Below are positions 48,892 to 58,370 of a DNA stretch of 64,000 nucleotides, one piece after another. The DNA is taken from NCBI GenBank assembly GCA_964217345.1, contig CAXPJI010000013.1:22070-86069 (forward strand). The letters run 5' to 3'. This stretch comes from UBA3478 sp964217345. Its GTDB lineage: Bacteria > Bacteroidota > Bacteroidia > Flavobacteriales > Flavobacteriaceae. The translations under genes and the position numbers were made by a program. Numbering within the stretch: position 1 is the stretch's first letter; each line of letters opens with the position of its first letter. The notes under the pieces were generated by a model. That model was not told the origin of the DNA. It was given only the letters and a program-made list of their open reading frames with translations, and made no database searches.

Positions 48892-51267
48892 TTATTCTTG
48901 GGTCTCCTTTTTAATAGTAACTTCTGGATGGTTAGCTCTTACCTCTTCCATAACCTCATCCAGGTCAGCACCTGCATAAGCTACTTCAGTAGTTGTAGTT
49001 TCTCCATTAGTTGTTTCAGTGGTAACAACAGAAACCTCAACGCCTCCTTCTTCAGAGGTAGCCTGAACATTCACAGAAATCTCTTTGCGAACTTCTTGTG
49101 TAGTTGCAGCTTCAGCATAAGCAGCCTCTGATGGGCTAACTAAACTAGGTGCAATAACAAGTGCTACAACAGACATTAATTTTAAAAGGATGTTTAGTGA
49201 TGGTCCTGAAGTATCCTTGAATGGATCTCCAACGGTATCACCAACTACTGCAGCTTTGTGAGCATCGCTACCTTTGCGACCTTCACTTTCGATCGTTTTC
49301 TTAGCGTTATCCCATGCACCACCAGCATTCGACTGGAAGATTGCCATAAGTACACCAGAAGCAGTAACTCCAGCAAGAAGACCTCCAAGCATTTCAGCAC
49401 CACCTAAGAATCCAACAAGAACTGGAACAATGATCGCTAAAAGACCTGGCATTACCATTTCTTTAATAGATGCTTGTGTCGAAATTGCTACACACTTATC
49501 GTATTCAGCAACACCATCGGCCGCATCAAAAATTGCGCGATCTTCAGCAGAGGCCTTAGAAAGGTCTGAATCGTATTTACGCATTACCTCTAATGCTGCT
49601 TTTAGAGCAGGAATATCTTTGAACTGACGACGAACTTCTTCGATCATTGCCATAGCCGCACGACCTACTGCGTTCATTGAAAGTGCTGAGAATACAAACG
49701 GAAGCATAGCCCCAACTAAAAGACCTGCCATAATAGTAGGCTCAGAAACGTCGATCGCTTTAACCTTAGCCGTTTTCATGAAGGCAGCAAATAATGCTAG
49801 TGCAGTAAGTGCAGCAGAAGCAATCGCAAAACCTTTACCGATAGCAGCAGTAGTGTTACCTACCGCATCAAGGGTGTCTGTACGCTCACGAACTTCAGAA
49901 GGAAGTTCAGCCATCTCTGCAATACCACCTGCGTTATCTGAAATCGGACCATAAGCATCAACCGCTAATTGGATACCTGTATTTGCAAGCATTCCTACCG
50001 CAGCGATTGCGATTCCGTAAAGACCAGCAAAGTGGTTTGATACTAAAATAGCAGCTGCAATTAAAATGATTGGAATTGCTGTAGACATCATACCAACACC
50101 TAAACCAGCAATAATATTTGTCGCTGAACCTGTTTCAGATTGACGAACAATAGAGTTTACAGGTTTAGTACCTGTACCTGTATAATATTCGGTTACTTTA
50201 CCCACTAGAAGACCAGCAACAAGACCTGCGATAGTCGCCCAAAATACTCCCATTGAAGTATATGCTTTCGAACCTTCTACCCAAGACTCAGGTAACATTT
50301 CATTAATTAAGAAATAAGAAACTACTAGCATTAAACCTGCTGAACCAAATTCACCAAGGTTAAGAGCAGTCTGAGGATTTCCTCCTTCTTTCACTCTAAC
50401 AAAGAAAGTACCGATGATAGACATGATAATACCTGCAGCAGCAAGAACTAATGGAAGATACACTGCACCAAGTCCATTGAAAGAACTAGCAAATTCAGGT
50501 AAAGTAGCAAAAGCAGCACCTAGAACCATTGTACCAATGATTGAACCCACATAAGACTCAAAAAGGTCAGCTCCCATACCCGCAACATCTCCTACGTTAT
50601 CACCAACGTTATCCGCAATTGTAGCAGGGTTAAGTGGGTGATCTTCAGGAATACCTGCTTCAACTTTACCTACGAGGTCAGCTCCAACGTCAGCAGCTTT
50701 CGTATATATACCACCACCCACACGAGCGAATAATGCGATAGAAGAAGCTCCTAAAGAGAAGCCTGAAAGTACGTTAAGTACCTCATCGATTCCCCATCCT
50801 TGCGCACTGTATACTGTGAATAGAATTCCTAAACCAGCCACACCTAAACCAACAACACCAAGTCCCATTACAGAACCTCCGGCAAATGCAACTTCAAGTG
50901 CTTTAGGAAGTGATGTACGAGCAGCGTTAGTGGTTCTAACGTTAGCTTTAGTCGCAACACGCATCCCAATGAATCCAGCTAATGCAGAACAAATTGCACC
51001 AACAATGAATGATACTGCAACTAGGCCGTTTGAACCTGCTTCATTCTGTCCTTTGAAAAAGAGAAGAACTGCGACAGCAGCAACAAAAACAGATAAAATT
51101 TTGTACTCAGCTTTTAGGAATGACATTGCACCGTCGGCAATATTTTTGGCAATTCGTGCCATTTTCTCATCTCCTACTTCTTGTTTCGAAACCCAGGCGT
51201 TTTTAACAAACACATAGATAAGGCCCACGATTCCGAAAGCCCATAAATAAGGTATTAATGCCTCCAT
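48892..51267 (-). CDS. hppA: Membrane-bound K+-dependent pyrophosphatase, probably Na+-pumping
   Basis: A 791-residue, about 16-helix ion pump driven by pyrophosphate hydrolysis. Active-site motifs are DVGADLVGKVE and DNVGDNVGDVAGMGADLFE-type repeats near residues 195-235 (shown in part: DNVGDNVGDVAG), plus a second DNAGGIAEMAEL near 440. The sequence GNTTAAIGKG has Ala at the position that marks K+-dependent enzymes; most such enzymes in Bacteroidota pump Na+. After the usual last helix (KLMSVVALVIAPSLV) there is an unusual tail of about 75 Thr/Glu/Val-rich residues. Confidence 0.95.
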   Translation of the reverse strand: MEALIPYLWAFGIVGLIYVFVKNAWVSKQEVGDEKMARIAKNIADGAMSFLKAEYKILSVFVAAVAVLLFFKGQNEAGSNGLVAVSFIVGAICSALAGFIGMRVATKANVRTTNAARTSLPKALEVAFAGGSVMGLGVVGLGVAGLGILFTVYSAQGWGIDEVLNVLSGFSLGASSIALFARVGGGIYTKAADVGADLVGKVEAGIPEDHPLNPATIADNVGDNVGDVAGMGADLFESYVGSIIGTMVLGAAFATLPEFASSFNGLGAVYLPLVLAAAGIIMSIIGTFFVRVKEGGNPQTALNLGEFGSAGLMLVVSYFLINEMLPESWVEGSKAYTSMGVFWATIAGLVAGLLVGKVTEYYTGTGTKPVNSIVRQSETGSATNIIAGLGVGMMSTAIPIILIAAAILVSNHFAGLYGIAIAAVGMLANTGIQLAVDAYGPISDNAGGIAEMAELPSEVRERTDTLDAVGNTTAAIGKGFAIASAALTALALFAAFMKTAKVKAIDVSEPTIMAGLLVGAMLPFVFSALSMNAVGRAAMAMIEEVRRQFKDIPALKAALEVMRKYDSDLSKASAEDRAIFDAADGVAEYDKCVAISTQASIKEMVMPGLLAIIVPVLVGFLGGAEMLGGLLAGVTASGVLMAIFQSNAGGAWDNAKKTIESEGRKGSDAHKAAVVGDTVGDPFKDTSGPSLNILLKLMSVVALVIAPSLVSPSEAAYAEAATTQEVRKEISVNVQATSEEGGVEVSVVTTETTNGETTTTEVAYAGADLDEVMEEVRANHPEVTIKKETQE

Positions 51268-51370
51268 ATTAATTATGATTAATTAAGTAGTATTGGTTAA
51301 TGCGGGCAAAAGTAGTAAAAACTCACTATATGATTCGAACGAAATGTGAATGAATCGACAATTCTGGGCA

Positions 51371-51413
51371 TTAAAAAACCCGCTACCTAGTCACACAAGA
51401 CAAGAAGCGGGTT
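51371..51413 (-). terminator. Terminator after pdhB
   Basis: On the - strand AACCCGCT (51413-51406) and AGCGGGTT (51384-51377) pair across a 21-base loop, followed by a run of T residues to 51373. Confidence 0.75.
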
Positions 51414-51432
51414 AATTTATTTGAAGGTTCGA

Positions 51433-52413
51433 TTACTTTCGGTAAAGAACCTTTTTTACAGCCTTAACTACATCGTCTTCATTCGGCAACCATTCTTTTA
51501 ATAGAACAGGAGAATAAGGAGCTGGTGTATCAGCAGTGTTTAGTTTCACAACCGGTGCATCAAGATAATCGAAAGCTTGATCCTGAACCTGGTAGATAAT
51601 TTCAGTTGCAATATTTCCAAAAGGCCAAGCCTCTTCTAGGATCACTAGACGATTCGTCTTTTTAACCGAGTTGATGATCGTCGCATGATCCATCGGACGG
51701 ATGGTTCTAAGATCGATAATTTCAACCGAAATCCCTTCTTCAGCAAGGCGGTCTGCAGCTTTATATGCCTCTTTGATAATTTTACCAAAAGAAACCACAG
51801 TCACGTCAGTCCCTTCTCTCTTCACATCAGCTACACCTAATGGAATCAGGTACTCTCCTTCTGGCACCTCGCCTTTATCACCGTACATCTGTTCAGACTC
51901 CATGAAAATCACAGGATCTTCATCGCGGATAGCAGACTTAAGCAGTCCTTTTGCATCGGCAGGGTTTGAAGGAACCACTACCTTAAGACCTGGACAGTTG
52001 GCATACCAGCTCTCAAAGGCTTGAGAGTGAGTCGCAGCTAACTGACCGGCAGAAGCGGTAGGCCCTCTAAAAACGATAGGAATGTTAAACTGCCCACCAG
52101 ACATCTGACGCATCTTGGCGGCATTGTTGATGATCTGATCAATACCTACAAGTGAGAAGTTAAAAGTCATAAACTCAATGATCGGACGGTTACCGTTCAT
52201 CGCAGAACCTACTCCAATACCCGCAAACCCCATTTCAGAGATTGGCGTATCGATCACTCGCTTTGGCCCAAATTCATCTAGCATTCCTTTAGAGGCTTTG
52301 TAGGCACCATTGTACTCGGCTACCTCTTCACCCATCAAATAGATACTCTCATCACGACGCATCTCTTCTGACATCGCTTCGGCAATCGCCTCTCTAAATT
52401 GAATCGTTTTCAT
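51433..52413 (-). CDS. pdhB: Pyruvate dehydrogenase E1 component, beta subunit
   Basis: A 326-residue transketolase-type subunit that pairs with E1 alpha to decarboxylate pyruvate in the pyruvate dehydrogenase complex. Signatures are MGEEVAEYNGAYKASKGM (residues 27-44), DTPISEMGFAGIGVGSAM near 55, and VILEEAWPFGN near 261. E1 alpha is not next to it; in many flavobacteria it lies elsewhere with E2. It is alone between terminator and promoter, so it is monocistronic. A branched-chain 2-oxoacid E1 beta is possible but less likely given the close similarity to PdhB. Confidence 0.92.
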   Translation of the reverse strand: MKTIQFREAIAEAMSEEMRRDESIYLMGEEVAEYNGAYKASKGMLDEFGPKRVIDTPISEMGFAGIGVGSAMNGNRPIIEFMTFNFSLVGIDQIINNAAKMRQMSGGQFNIPIVFRGPTASAGQLAATHSQAFESWYANCPGLKVVVPSNPADAKGLLKSAIRDEDPVIFMESEQMYGDKGEVPEGEYLIPLGVADVKREGTDVTVVSFGKIIKEAYKAADRLAEEGISVEIIDLRTIRPMDHATIINSVKKTNRLVILEEAWPFGNIATEIIYQVQDQAFDYLDAPVVKLNTADTPAPYSPVLLKEWLPNEDDVVKAVKKVLYRK

Positions 52414-52436
52414 AGACTACGTTTGTTCTTGAAGCG

Positions 52437-52444
52437 CAAATTTA
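52437..52444 (-). promoter_or_regulatory. -7 promoter box of pdhB (TAAATTTG)
   Basis: A perfect TAnnTTTG on the - strand, 23 bases before the pdhB ATG. No clear -33 TTG is visible. Confidence 0.5.
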
Positions 52445-52478
52445 AAACTTTTCACGCTTAATAAAGCTTAGAAATGTG

Positions 52479-52500
52479 TAATAAATTTATTATGCATGCA
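52479..52500. promoter_or_regulatory. Two adjacent palindromes between pdhB and etfB
   Basis: TAATAAATTTATTA (52479-52492) is a perfect 14-bp palindrome and is followed at once by TGCATGCA (52493-52500). They lie between two divergent promoters, so they may be an operator. AT-rich palindromes also arise by chance. Confidence 0.3.
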
Positions 52501-52521
52501 TAGTATTTTTTAAGTTTTAAG

Positions 52522-52529
52522 TATCTTTG
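52522..52529 (+). promoter_or_regulatory. -7 promoter box of etfB (TATCTTTG)
   Basis: A perfect TAnnTTTG 17 bases before the etfB ATG, divergent from the pdhB promoter. Confidence 0.6.
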
Positions 52530-52546
52530 AAGAAAGTCACGTTTTT

Positions 52547-53293
52547 ATGAAAATTCTCGTTTGCATTAGTGCTGTTCCCGACACTACCTCGAAAATTAAC
52601 TTTACCGCAGATCATAAGTCATTAGATACTGGCGGGATTCAATTTGTAATTAACCCTAACGACGAGTTTGGACTGACTCGCGCTGTTTGGTTCAAAGAAC
52701 AACAAGGTGCAGAAGTACATATCGCCACCGTGGGTGAAACTAGCGTCGAGCCGATCATGAGGAAAGCCTTAGCTATCGGTGCAGACAAGGCATTTCGGAT
52801 AGACACCCATCCGACTGACGGTTTTTTAGTGGCTCAGGCTCTAAGTGAATCGATTAAAAAAGAAAATTACGATCTAGTGATTTGCGGAAGAGAGTCGATC
52901 GACTACAACGGCAACATGGTGCCCGGCCTAATTGCCAGCCATTGTGGTTACTCATTTATTAATACTTGTACAGGACTAACCATTGACGGGGAAAAAGCCA
53001 CTGCCACTAGAGAAATCGATGGCGGATCTGAAACCTTAGAAACGAGTCTACCACTAGTTATCGGTGCTCAGAAAGGTCTCGTGGAAGAAAGTGACCTGAA
53101 AATACCTAACATGAGAGGGATTATGTCTGCTAGAACCAAGCCTCTTGAGGTAATTACACCATCCAATCTCGAAGCGTTAACCGAAGATTTGTCCTTCGAA
53201 AAACCCGCTTCAAAAAGTGAAGTCACTCTCATAGACGAAGCGAATATTGATCAATTAATCGAATTACTCCACAAAGAAGCAAAAGTTTTATAA
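52547..53293 (+). CDS. etfB: Electron transfer flavoprotein, beta subunit
   Basis: A 248-residue subunit that, with EtfA, carries electrons from acyl-CoA dehydrogenases to the respiratory chain; EtfB binds AMP. The N-terminus MKILVCISAVPDTTSKI and the segment QFVINPNDEFGLTRAV near residue 32 are typical. DLVICGRESIDYNGNMVPGL near residue 110 marks the nucleotide site, and the signature around LPLVIGAQKGL near residue 165 is kept. It lies 3 bases upstream of etfA. Confidence 0.95.
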   Translation: MKILVCISAVPDTTSKINFTADHKSLDTGGIQFVINPNDEFGLTRAVWFKEQQGAEVHIATVGETSVEPIMRKALAIGADKAFRIDTHPTDGFLVAQALSESIKKENYDLVICGRESIDYNGNMVPGLIASHCGYSFINTCTGLTIDGEKATATREIDGGSETLETSLPLVIGAQKGLVEESDLKIPNMRGIMSARTKPLEVITPSNLEALTEDLSFEKPASKSEVTLIDEANIDQLIELLHKEAKVL

Positions 53294-53296
53294 GCC

Positions 53297-54256
53297 ATGT
53301 CAGTACTTGTCTATTTAGAATCAGAAAATAAAGCCTACAAAAAATCAGCATACGAGCTGGCATCCTATGCTATTGCGTTAGCTAGTCAGCTCAGTACAGA
53401 GGCTATTGGACTAGTGATTAATAATGATACCCCAGAAAACATTGGAGGACTCAGCCAAATCATTAGTATCTCTAACGAATCTCTGAATACTTTTACAGCC
53501 GAAAGATATGCTTCACTCCTATCCGCAGCATTTGAGAAAAGTGGATCCCAGTATTTAGTTATCAGCTCAAGTGCAGATTCAAAATATATCGGAGGTATGA
53601 TCGCGGCTCAAAGCGGCTCTAGCTTTATACCTAATGTGATTGCGCTTCCAGAGAATATTGAGGGCAAGACCGCCTTTAAGAGAACCGTATTTACAAACAA
53701 AGGCTTTGCTTACACCTCTTCTAAGTCAGAACGATGCATTATCGGATTGAGTAAAAATAGCTTTGGCGTGCATCATAGCAACGCTGTACCAAAGGTGGAA
53801 GCCATGACTTTAGAACTTACTGATGATCGGGTAACGGTAACCAACAAGGCAACGGTCAACGGAAAAGTAACCATCGCCGATGCTGATATCGTCGTTTCTG
53901 CCGGGCGCGGATTAAAAGGGCCTGAAAATTGGCACCTCGTTGAAGACCTAGCTGAAGTTTTAGGAGCAGCTACCGCTTGCTCCAAGCCCGTTTCAGATTT
54001 AGGTTGGAGACCTCACAGTGAACATGTCGGACAAACAGGAAAACCCGTAGCCACTAATCTCTACATTGCTATTGGAATCTCTGGAGCGATTCAGCATTTG
54101 GCTGGAATCAACGCTTCAAAAGTTAAAGTGGTCATTAATAACGATCCTGAGGCACCGTTCTTCAAGGCAGCCGACTATGGAATTGTTGGTGATGCATTTA
54201 CCGTAATACCACAACTTATTGAAAAATTGAAGGTTTTTAAGGCACAAAACGCATAA
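53297..54256 (+). CDS. etfA: Electron transfer flavoprotein, alpha subunit
   Basis: A 319-residue FAD-binding partner of EtfB. The N-terminal domain (1-190) is divergent, as usual. The C-terminal FAD domain is well conserved: VVSAGRGLKGPENW (near residue 200), SDLGWRPHSEHVGQTGK near 235, YIAIGISGAIQHLAGI near 257, and VVINNDPEAPFFKAADYGIV near 278. It forms an operon with etfB and may continue into the nuclease gene, which begins 22 bases later. Confidence 0.96.
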   Translation: MSVLVYLESENKAYKKSAYELASYAIALASQLSTEAIGLVINNDTPENIGGLSQIISISNESLNTFTAERYASLLSAAFEKSGSQYLVISSSADSKYIGGMIAAQSGSSFIPNVIALPENIEGKTAFKRTVFTNKGFAYTSSKSERCIIGLSKNSFGVHHSNAVPKVEAMTLELTDDRVTVTNKATVNGKVTIADADIVVSAGRGLKGPENWHLVEDLAEVLGAATACSKPVSDLGWRPHSEHVGQTGKPVATNLYIAIGISGAIQHLAGINASKVKVVINNDPEAPFFKAADYGIVGDAFTVIPQLIEKLKVFKAQNA

Positions 54257-54278
54257 AAATCCCTTATTTTGCCCTCTT

Positions 54279-54920
54279 ATGAACCTCGTGAGTCTAACAG
54301 TCAAGGGCATTTCTTATAGTCAAACCCAGCAAGGGGCCTATGCCCTTATTTTAAGTGAGGAGAACGGGAGTCGAAAACTCCCTATTGTTATTGGTGCGGC
54401 AGAGGCGCAATCCATTGCCATTGCCATCGAAGAGGATCTTAAACCACCGAGACCCTTGACTCATGATTTACTCAAATCGTGTCTTGATCGATTTGAAATT
54501 AAGATCAAGGAAGTGATCATACATAAATTAGAAGAAGGAGTATTTTATGCTAGTCTTGTTTGCAATAAAGACCAGCAAGAAGAACTTATCGATGCCCGAA
54601 CCAGCGATGCTGTAGCGATTGCAGTGAGAATGGGTGCACCGATTTATACCTACCCCGATATTCTAGATAAGGCCGGCATTGAATTAAACGTCGATGCCGA
54701 GTCGAAAGACCTTAGCTCGAATACGCGTGATCTTGCTCACATAGAGACGGAATCAACGAGCGAAAAAGAAGAAAAAACGCAAGAGTCAAATCCTAGCTCA
54801 AGACGTTTTATAAGTTACAGTGAAAAACAACTTAAAGCAGCTCTTAAAAAAGCTGTAGAAGATGAAGATTACGAGAAGGCAGCAGCCCTTAGAGACGAAC
54901 TTGAACAACGAAACCATTAA
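54279..54920 (+). CDS. Bifunctional nuclease-family protein with C-terminal UvrB/C motif
   Basis: A 213-residue protein. Residues 1-130 match the bifunctional nuclease (DUF151) domain, with LPIVIGAAEAQSIAIAIE near residue 34 and SDAVAIAVRMGAPIYTY near 109. A charged linker (about 140-175; rich in Glu, Ser, Thr) follows, then a UVR motif (ALKKAVEDEDYEKAAALRDE, residues 188-207), the short helical hairpin found in UvrB and UvrC. DUF151 proteins have been reported to cleave RNA and DNA in plants, but the bacterial role is unclear. Confidence 0.9.
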   Translation: MNLVSLTVKGISYSQTQQGAYALILSEENGSRKLPIVIGAAEAQSIAIAIEEDLKPPRPLTHDLLKSCLDRFEIKIKEVIIHKLEEGVFYASLVCNKDQQEELIDARTSDAVAIAVRMGAPIYTYPDILDKAGIELNVDAESKDLSSNTRDLAHIETESTSEKEEKTQESNPSSRRFISYSEKQLKAALKKAVEDEDYEKAAALRDELEQRNH

Positions 54921-54923
54921 GTT

Positions 54924-56216
54924 ATGGCTATTATAAAAGGTGTTATCGGAATCCTATTCCTTTTAGGCATCGCTTATCTCCTAAGCACTCATAAAAAGGC
55001 AATCCGATGGAAAACCATATTCATCGGACTTTCACTTCAATTTATTCTAGCCTTTGGAGTTTTACGAGTAGAATGGGTAAAATCTTTTTTCAATGTTTTG
55101 GGAGGTTTTTTCACCGCGGTCCTAGAATTTACCGAAAGCGGAAGCGCCTTTCTTTTTGGGAACTTAATCAATGTAACTGAACCGGCGATTGGTTATGTGT
55201 TTGCATTTCAAATCCTACCCACGATTGTATTCTTTTCGGCCCTTACCTCTATACTTTATTACTTAGGGGTCGTTCAGAAAATAGTAAGTGGCCTCGCCTG
55301 GTTATTAACCAAAACGCTTAAAATATCAGGAGCTGAAAGTCTTTCTGTAGCGGGCAACATCTTCTTAGGACAAACTGAGGCACCACTATTAATTAAAGCC
55401 TATCTCGCCAAAATGAACCGTTCTGAAGTAATGCTCGTAATGACTGGGGGTATGGCAACAGTAGCTGGTGGTGTTCTAGCTTCTTATGTAGGCTTTTTAG
55501 GAGGTACAGACCCCGAACTTCGACTGTCATTTGCTCGCCACCTCATAGCAGCTTCGGTAATGGCAGCTCCAGGTGCAATCATCATTGCTAAATTGATGGT
55601 TCCTCAAACAGAACCCATCGATGAAAAAATCGAAGTAAGTGATACAGAAGTAGGCTCTAACGCCCTTGATGCCCTTTCAAACGGGACTACTGAAGGTTTG
55701 AAGCTCGCTTTAAACGTCGGTGCAATGCTACTAGTATTCATTGCATTTATTGCGATGATAAATGGTATTTTAACCGGATTTGGAGACCTGACTGGAATTA
55801 ATGATTGGATCGCGTCTAACTCCTCCTATACCGAATTATCCCTAGAATCTATCTTGGGAACAATTTTCGCTCCACTAATGTACATCATTGGTGTAGCGAG
55901 TGAAGATCTTAACCTAATGGGGCAACTTTTAGGAATCAAACTGGTGGCCTCAGAATTCGTAGCCTACACGCAACTAGCCGAATTAAAGAATATGGCTGCG
56001 GCAGTTCACCTTACCTATGATAAATCAGTACTTATGGCAACCTACATGCTTTGTGGATTTGCCAACTTTGCTTCTATCGGTATTCAAATAGGAGGAATAG
56101 GAACCATTGCTCCAAGTCAAAAGAAGACATTATCAGAGCTCGGTTTCAAAGCACTCATCGCAGGCTCACTCGCATCCCTATTGTCAGCAACGATTGCAGG
56201 AATGATTCTAGGTTAA
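54924..56216 (+). CDS. Concentrative nucleoside transporter (NupC/CNT family)
   Basis: A 430-residue inner-membrane symporter that takes up nucleosides with Na+ or H+. About ten hydrophobic segments are visible, with CNT motifs FLGQTEAPLLIKAYL near residue 147, MTGGMATVAGGVLASYV near 171, and CGFANFASIGIQIGGIG near 376. The last contains the family's nucleoside/Na+ binding segment. It lies next to thyA and folA and near a deoxynucleoside kinase, a fitting setting for nucleotide salvage. Confidence 0.94.
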   Translation: MAIIKGVIGILFLLGIAYLLSTHKKAIRWKTIFIGLSLQFILAFGVLRVEWVKSFFNVLGGFFTAVLEFTESGSAFLFGNLINVTEPAIGYVFAFQILPTIVFFSALTSILYYLGVVQKIVSGLAWLLTKTLKISGAESLSVAGNIFLGQTEAPLLIKAYLAKMNRSEVMLVMTGGMATVAGGVLASYVGFLGGTDPELRLSFARHLIAASVMAAPGAIIIAKLMVPQTEPIDEKIEVSDTEVGSNALDALSNGTTEGLKLALNVGAMLLVFIAFIAMINGILTGFGDLTGINDWIASNSSYTELSLESILGTIFAPLMYIIGVASEDLNLMGQLLGIKLVASEFVAYTQLAELKNMAAAVHLTYDKSVLMATYMLCGFANFASIGIQIGGIGTIAPSQKKTLSELGFKALIAGSLASLLSATIAGMILG

Positions 56217-56244
56217 AAATTTAAAAAATCGGTAAATTCAAAGC

Positions 56245-57069
56245 ATGAAAGCTTATCACGATCTACTCAAACATATCTTAGAAAACGGAACTGAAAAAAC
56301 AGACCGAACAGGCACTGGAACAAAAAGTGTTTTCGGATATCAGATGCGATTCGATCTTAGTGAAGGGTTTCCGATGGTAACTACCAAAAAGGTACATTTG
56401 AAATCGATTATCTACGAATTACTTTGGTTCTTGAAGGGAGATACAAACATCAACTATCTCAGTGAAAATGGGGTTCGTATTTGGAATGAATGGGCCGATG
56501 AAAATGGAGATTTAGGTCCTGTTTATGGTCATCAATGGCGTAATTGGAATTCAGAAGGTATCGATCAAATAAAAGAGGTAATCCATACCCTTAAAACCAA
56601 TCCAGACAGCAGAAGAATGTTAGTAAGTGCTTGGAATCCCAGCGTGATGCCAGACACCTCAAAGCCATTTGCTGAAAATGTGGCTAACGGCAAGGCAGCC
56701 TTACCTCCCTGCCATGCTTTCTTTCAATTTTATGTGGCTGATAATAAATTGTCCTGCCAGCTGTATCAACGCAGCGCAGACGTATTTCTTGGAGTGCCTT
56801 TTAATATTGCTTCTTACGCACTTCTAACGCTAATGGTCGCTCAAGTTTGTGGTTTAGAAGCTGGAGATTTTGTACACACCTTTGGTGATGTTCACATCTA
56901 CAGTAACCATAGAGAGCAGGTTGATCTTCAACTCTCAAGAGATTGTCGTCCGTTACCTACTATGAAATTAAATCCGGCTATCAAAAACATGGACGATTTT
57001 ACCTTTGAGGATTTCGAGTTGATCGGATACGATCCACATCCAACCATTAAAGCACCGGTTGCTGTATAA
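56245..57069 (+). CDS. thyA: Thymidylate synthase
   Basis: A 274-residue enzyme that methylates dUMP to dTMP using methylene-tetrahydrofolate. Signatures are DRTGTGTKSVFGYQMRFDL (residues 20-38), the active-site LPPCHAFFQFYV near 153, and QRSADVFLGVPFNIASYALL near 175. An insertion of about ten residues after VMPDTSKPF is a small departure from E. coli ThyA. Its TAA overlaps the folA ATG (TAATG), so the two are translationally coupled; folA regenerates the folate that ThyA oxidises. Confidence 0.97.
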   Translation: MKAYHDLLKHILENGTEKTDRTGTGTKSVFGYQMRFDLSEGFPMVTTKKVHLKSIIYELLWFLKGDTNINYLSENGVRIWNEWADENGDLGPVYGHQWRNWNSEGIDQIKEVIHTLKTNPDSRRMLVSAWNPSVMPDTSKPFAENVANGKAALPPCHAFFQFYVADNKLSCQLYQRSADVFLGVPFNIASYALLTLMVAQVCGLEAGDFVHTFGDVHIYSNHREQVDLQLSRDCRPLPTMKLNPAIKNMDDFTFEDFELIGYDPHPTIKAPVAV

Positions 57070-57560
57070 TGAAAGAGGTAATCATTGTTGTTGCTGCTGC
57101 CGAAGATGGCGCAATGGGTTTTGCAGGAGACTTGCCATGGCATCTACCCGATGATTTCAAACACTTCAAACAAACCACTTCGGGTTACCCGATCATAATG
57201 GGAAGAAAAACATTAGAAAGCTTCCCTAAAGCACTGCCGAATAGAGATCATATTGTGGTTACCCGAAATACTGACTACGCTCCTCCATTTGAGATCTATG
57301 GCATTAGTCATTCTATTGAGTCTGCCCTAGAATTACATCCATCAAACATTCAATTCATCGTTGGCGGGGGAGAAATTTACAAACAAGCTATTCCTATAGC
57401 GACAAAAATGATTATCACTAGAGTTCATGCAACTCCTAAAGCTGACACCTATTTTCCTGAAATCAACCTACAGGAATGGAAAAAAGTTGAAGAACAGTAT
57501 CATCCGGTAGACGATAGACATGCCTACTCATTTACGATAGAAACCTTCGTAAGGGTTTAA
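57069..57560 (+). CDS. folA: Dihydrofolate reductase
   Basis: A 163-residue enzyme that reduces dihydrofolate to tetrahydrofolate with NADPH. The substrate loop LPWHLPDDFKHFKQTT (residues 22-37) carries the catalytic Asp, and IIMGRKTLESFP near 43 and VGGGEIYKQAIP near 98 bind cofactor. It overlaps thyA by one base and converges on murI with a 4-base overlap. Confidence 0.96.
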   Translation: MKEVIIVVAAAEDGAMGFAGDLPWHLPDDFKHFKQTTSGYPIIMGRKTLESFPKALPNRDHIVVTRNTDYAPPFEIYGISHSIESALELHPSNIQFIVGGGEIYKQAIPIATKMIITRVHATPKADTYFPEINLQEWKKVEEQYHPVDDRHAYSFTIETFVRV

Positions 57561-58345
57561 ATTTGTACTTGTAGTACCTGATCAACTTGAAGGTTTTCTG
57601 CAGCGATTAACTTCTTTAAAGACAATAGCTTTTCAGAGGTGCTATAAACATAAATAGACCTGACTGACCCTAATTGGCTATCTAAAGTTCCAAGAACCGA
57701 TTGAACACGTCTAGCTACCGCCTCGTTAGGGGTGACCAAAGAAGTCCTCTGATCTAGATACTTTTCAAATAGCAGAGAAACGAAAGAATAGTGGGTACAG
57801 CCTAATACCAATACATCTATTTCATTTGAATTAAAATAAGCCACATGATCACGAACTAACTCGTTCAATTCTACCGATGCTAATTCTCCAGTTTCAATCG
57901 CTTCAACAAGGCCTTCACCAATCCGAGTGAAAGTTTCACAATCCGAAGCATAGGTCTCTAAGGTTTGCTTAAATAGACCACTTTTGAGAGTGTTAGCCGT
58001 AGCAATTACACCGATTCGTTTAAACACACTTAACTGAGCAGCAGGCTTAACAGCAGGTTCAATACCGACAAAGGGGATATTAAACTCCGCTCTAAGTGAT
58101 GAAATAACCTGAGTAGTTGCCGTATTACAGGCAACCACAATAAGATCTGACCCCTTACTAATTAAAAATTCAGTAATTCTTCTACTCCGTTCTAATAGGG
58201 CTTCGATTGATTTTGAGCCATAGGGAGCGTAAAGGCTATCAGCCACATAGTGGTATTCAACAGAATCTGACACCTCATTTACTATAGAAGAGAGAATCGT
58301 TAATCCGCCAACACCAGAGTCAAATATGCCGATCGTTTTTGCCAT
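57557..58345 (-). CDS. murI: Glutamate racemase
   Basis: A 262-residue cofactor-independent racemase that makes D-glutamate for peptidoglycan. The two catalytic cysteines sit in VVACNTATTQVI (near residue 71) and VLGCTHYSFVS (near 183), and the N-terminus has FDSGVGGLTIL. It ends the nadK-to-murI envelope run. The ATG directly follows the T-tract of a terminator, so expression must come from read-through or an unseen promoter. Confidence 0.96.
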   Translation of the reverse strand: MAKTIGIFDSGVGGLTILSSIVNEVSDSVEYHYVADSLYAPYGSKSIEALLERSRRITEFLISKGSDLIVVACNTATTQVISSLRAEFNIPFVGIEPAVKPAAQLSVFKRIGVIATANTLKSGLFKQTLETYASDCETFTRIGEGLVEAIETGELASVELNELVRDHVAYFNSNEIDVLVLGCTHYSFVSLLFEKYLDQRTSLVTPNEAVARRVQSVLGTLDSQLGSVRSIYVYSTSEKLLSLKKLIAAENLQVDQVLQVQI

Positions 58346-58370
58346 AAAAAAACCGCCCAGTTGGGCGGTT
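58346..58370 (-). terminator. Terminator abutting the murI start codon
   Basis: On the - strand AACCGCCC (58370-58363) pairs with GGGCGGTT (58358-58351) around a 4-base loop, then TTTTTTT runs to the A of the murI ATG. Confidence 0.9.
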
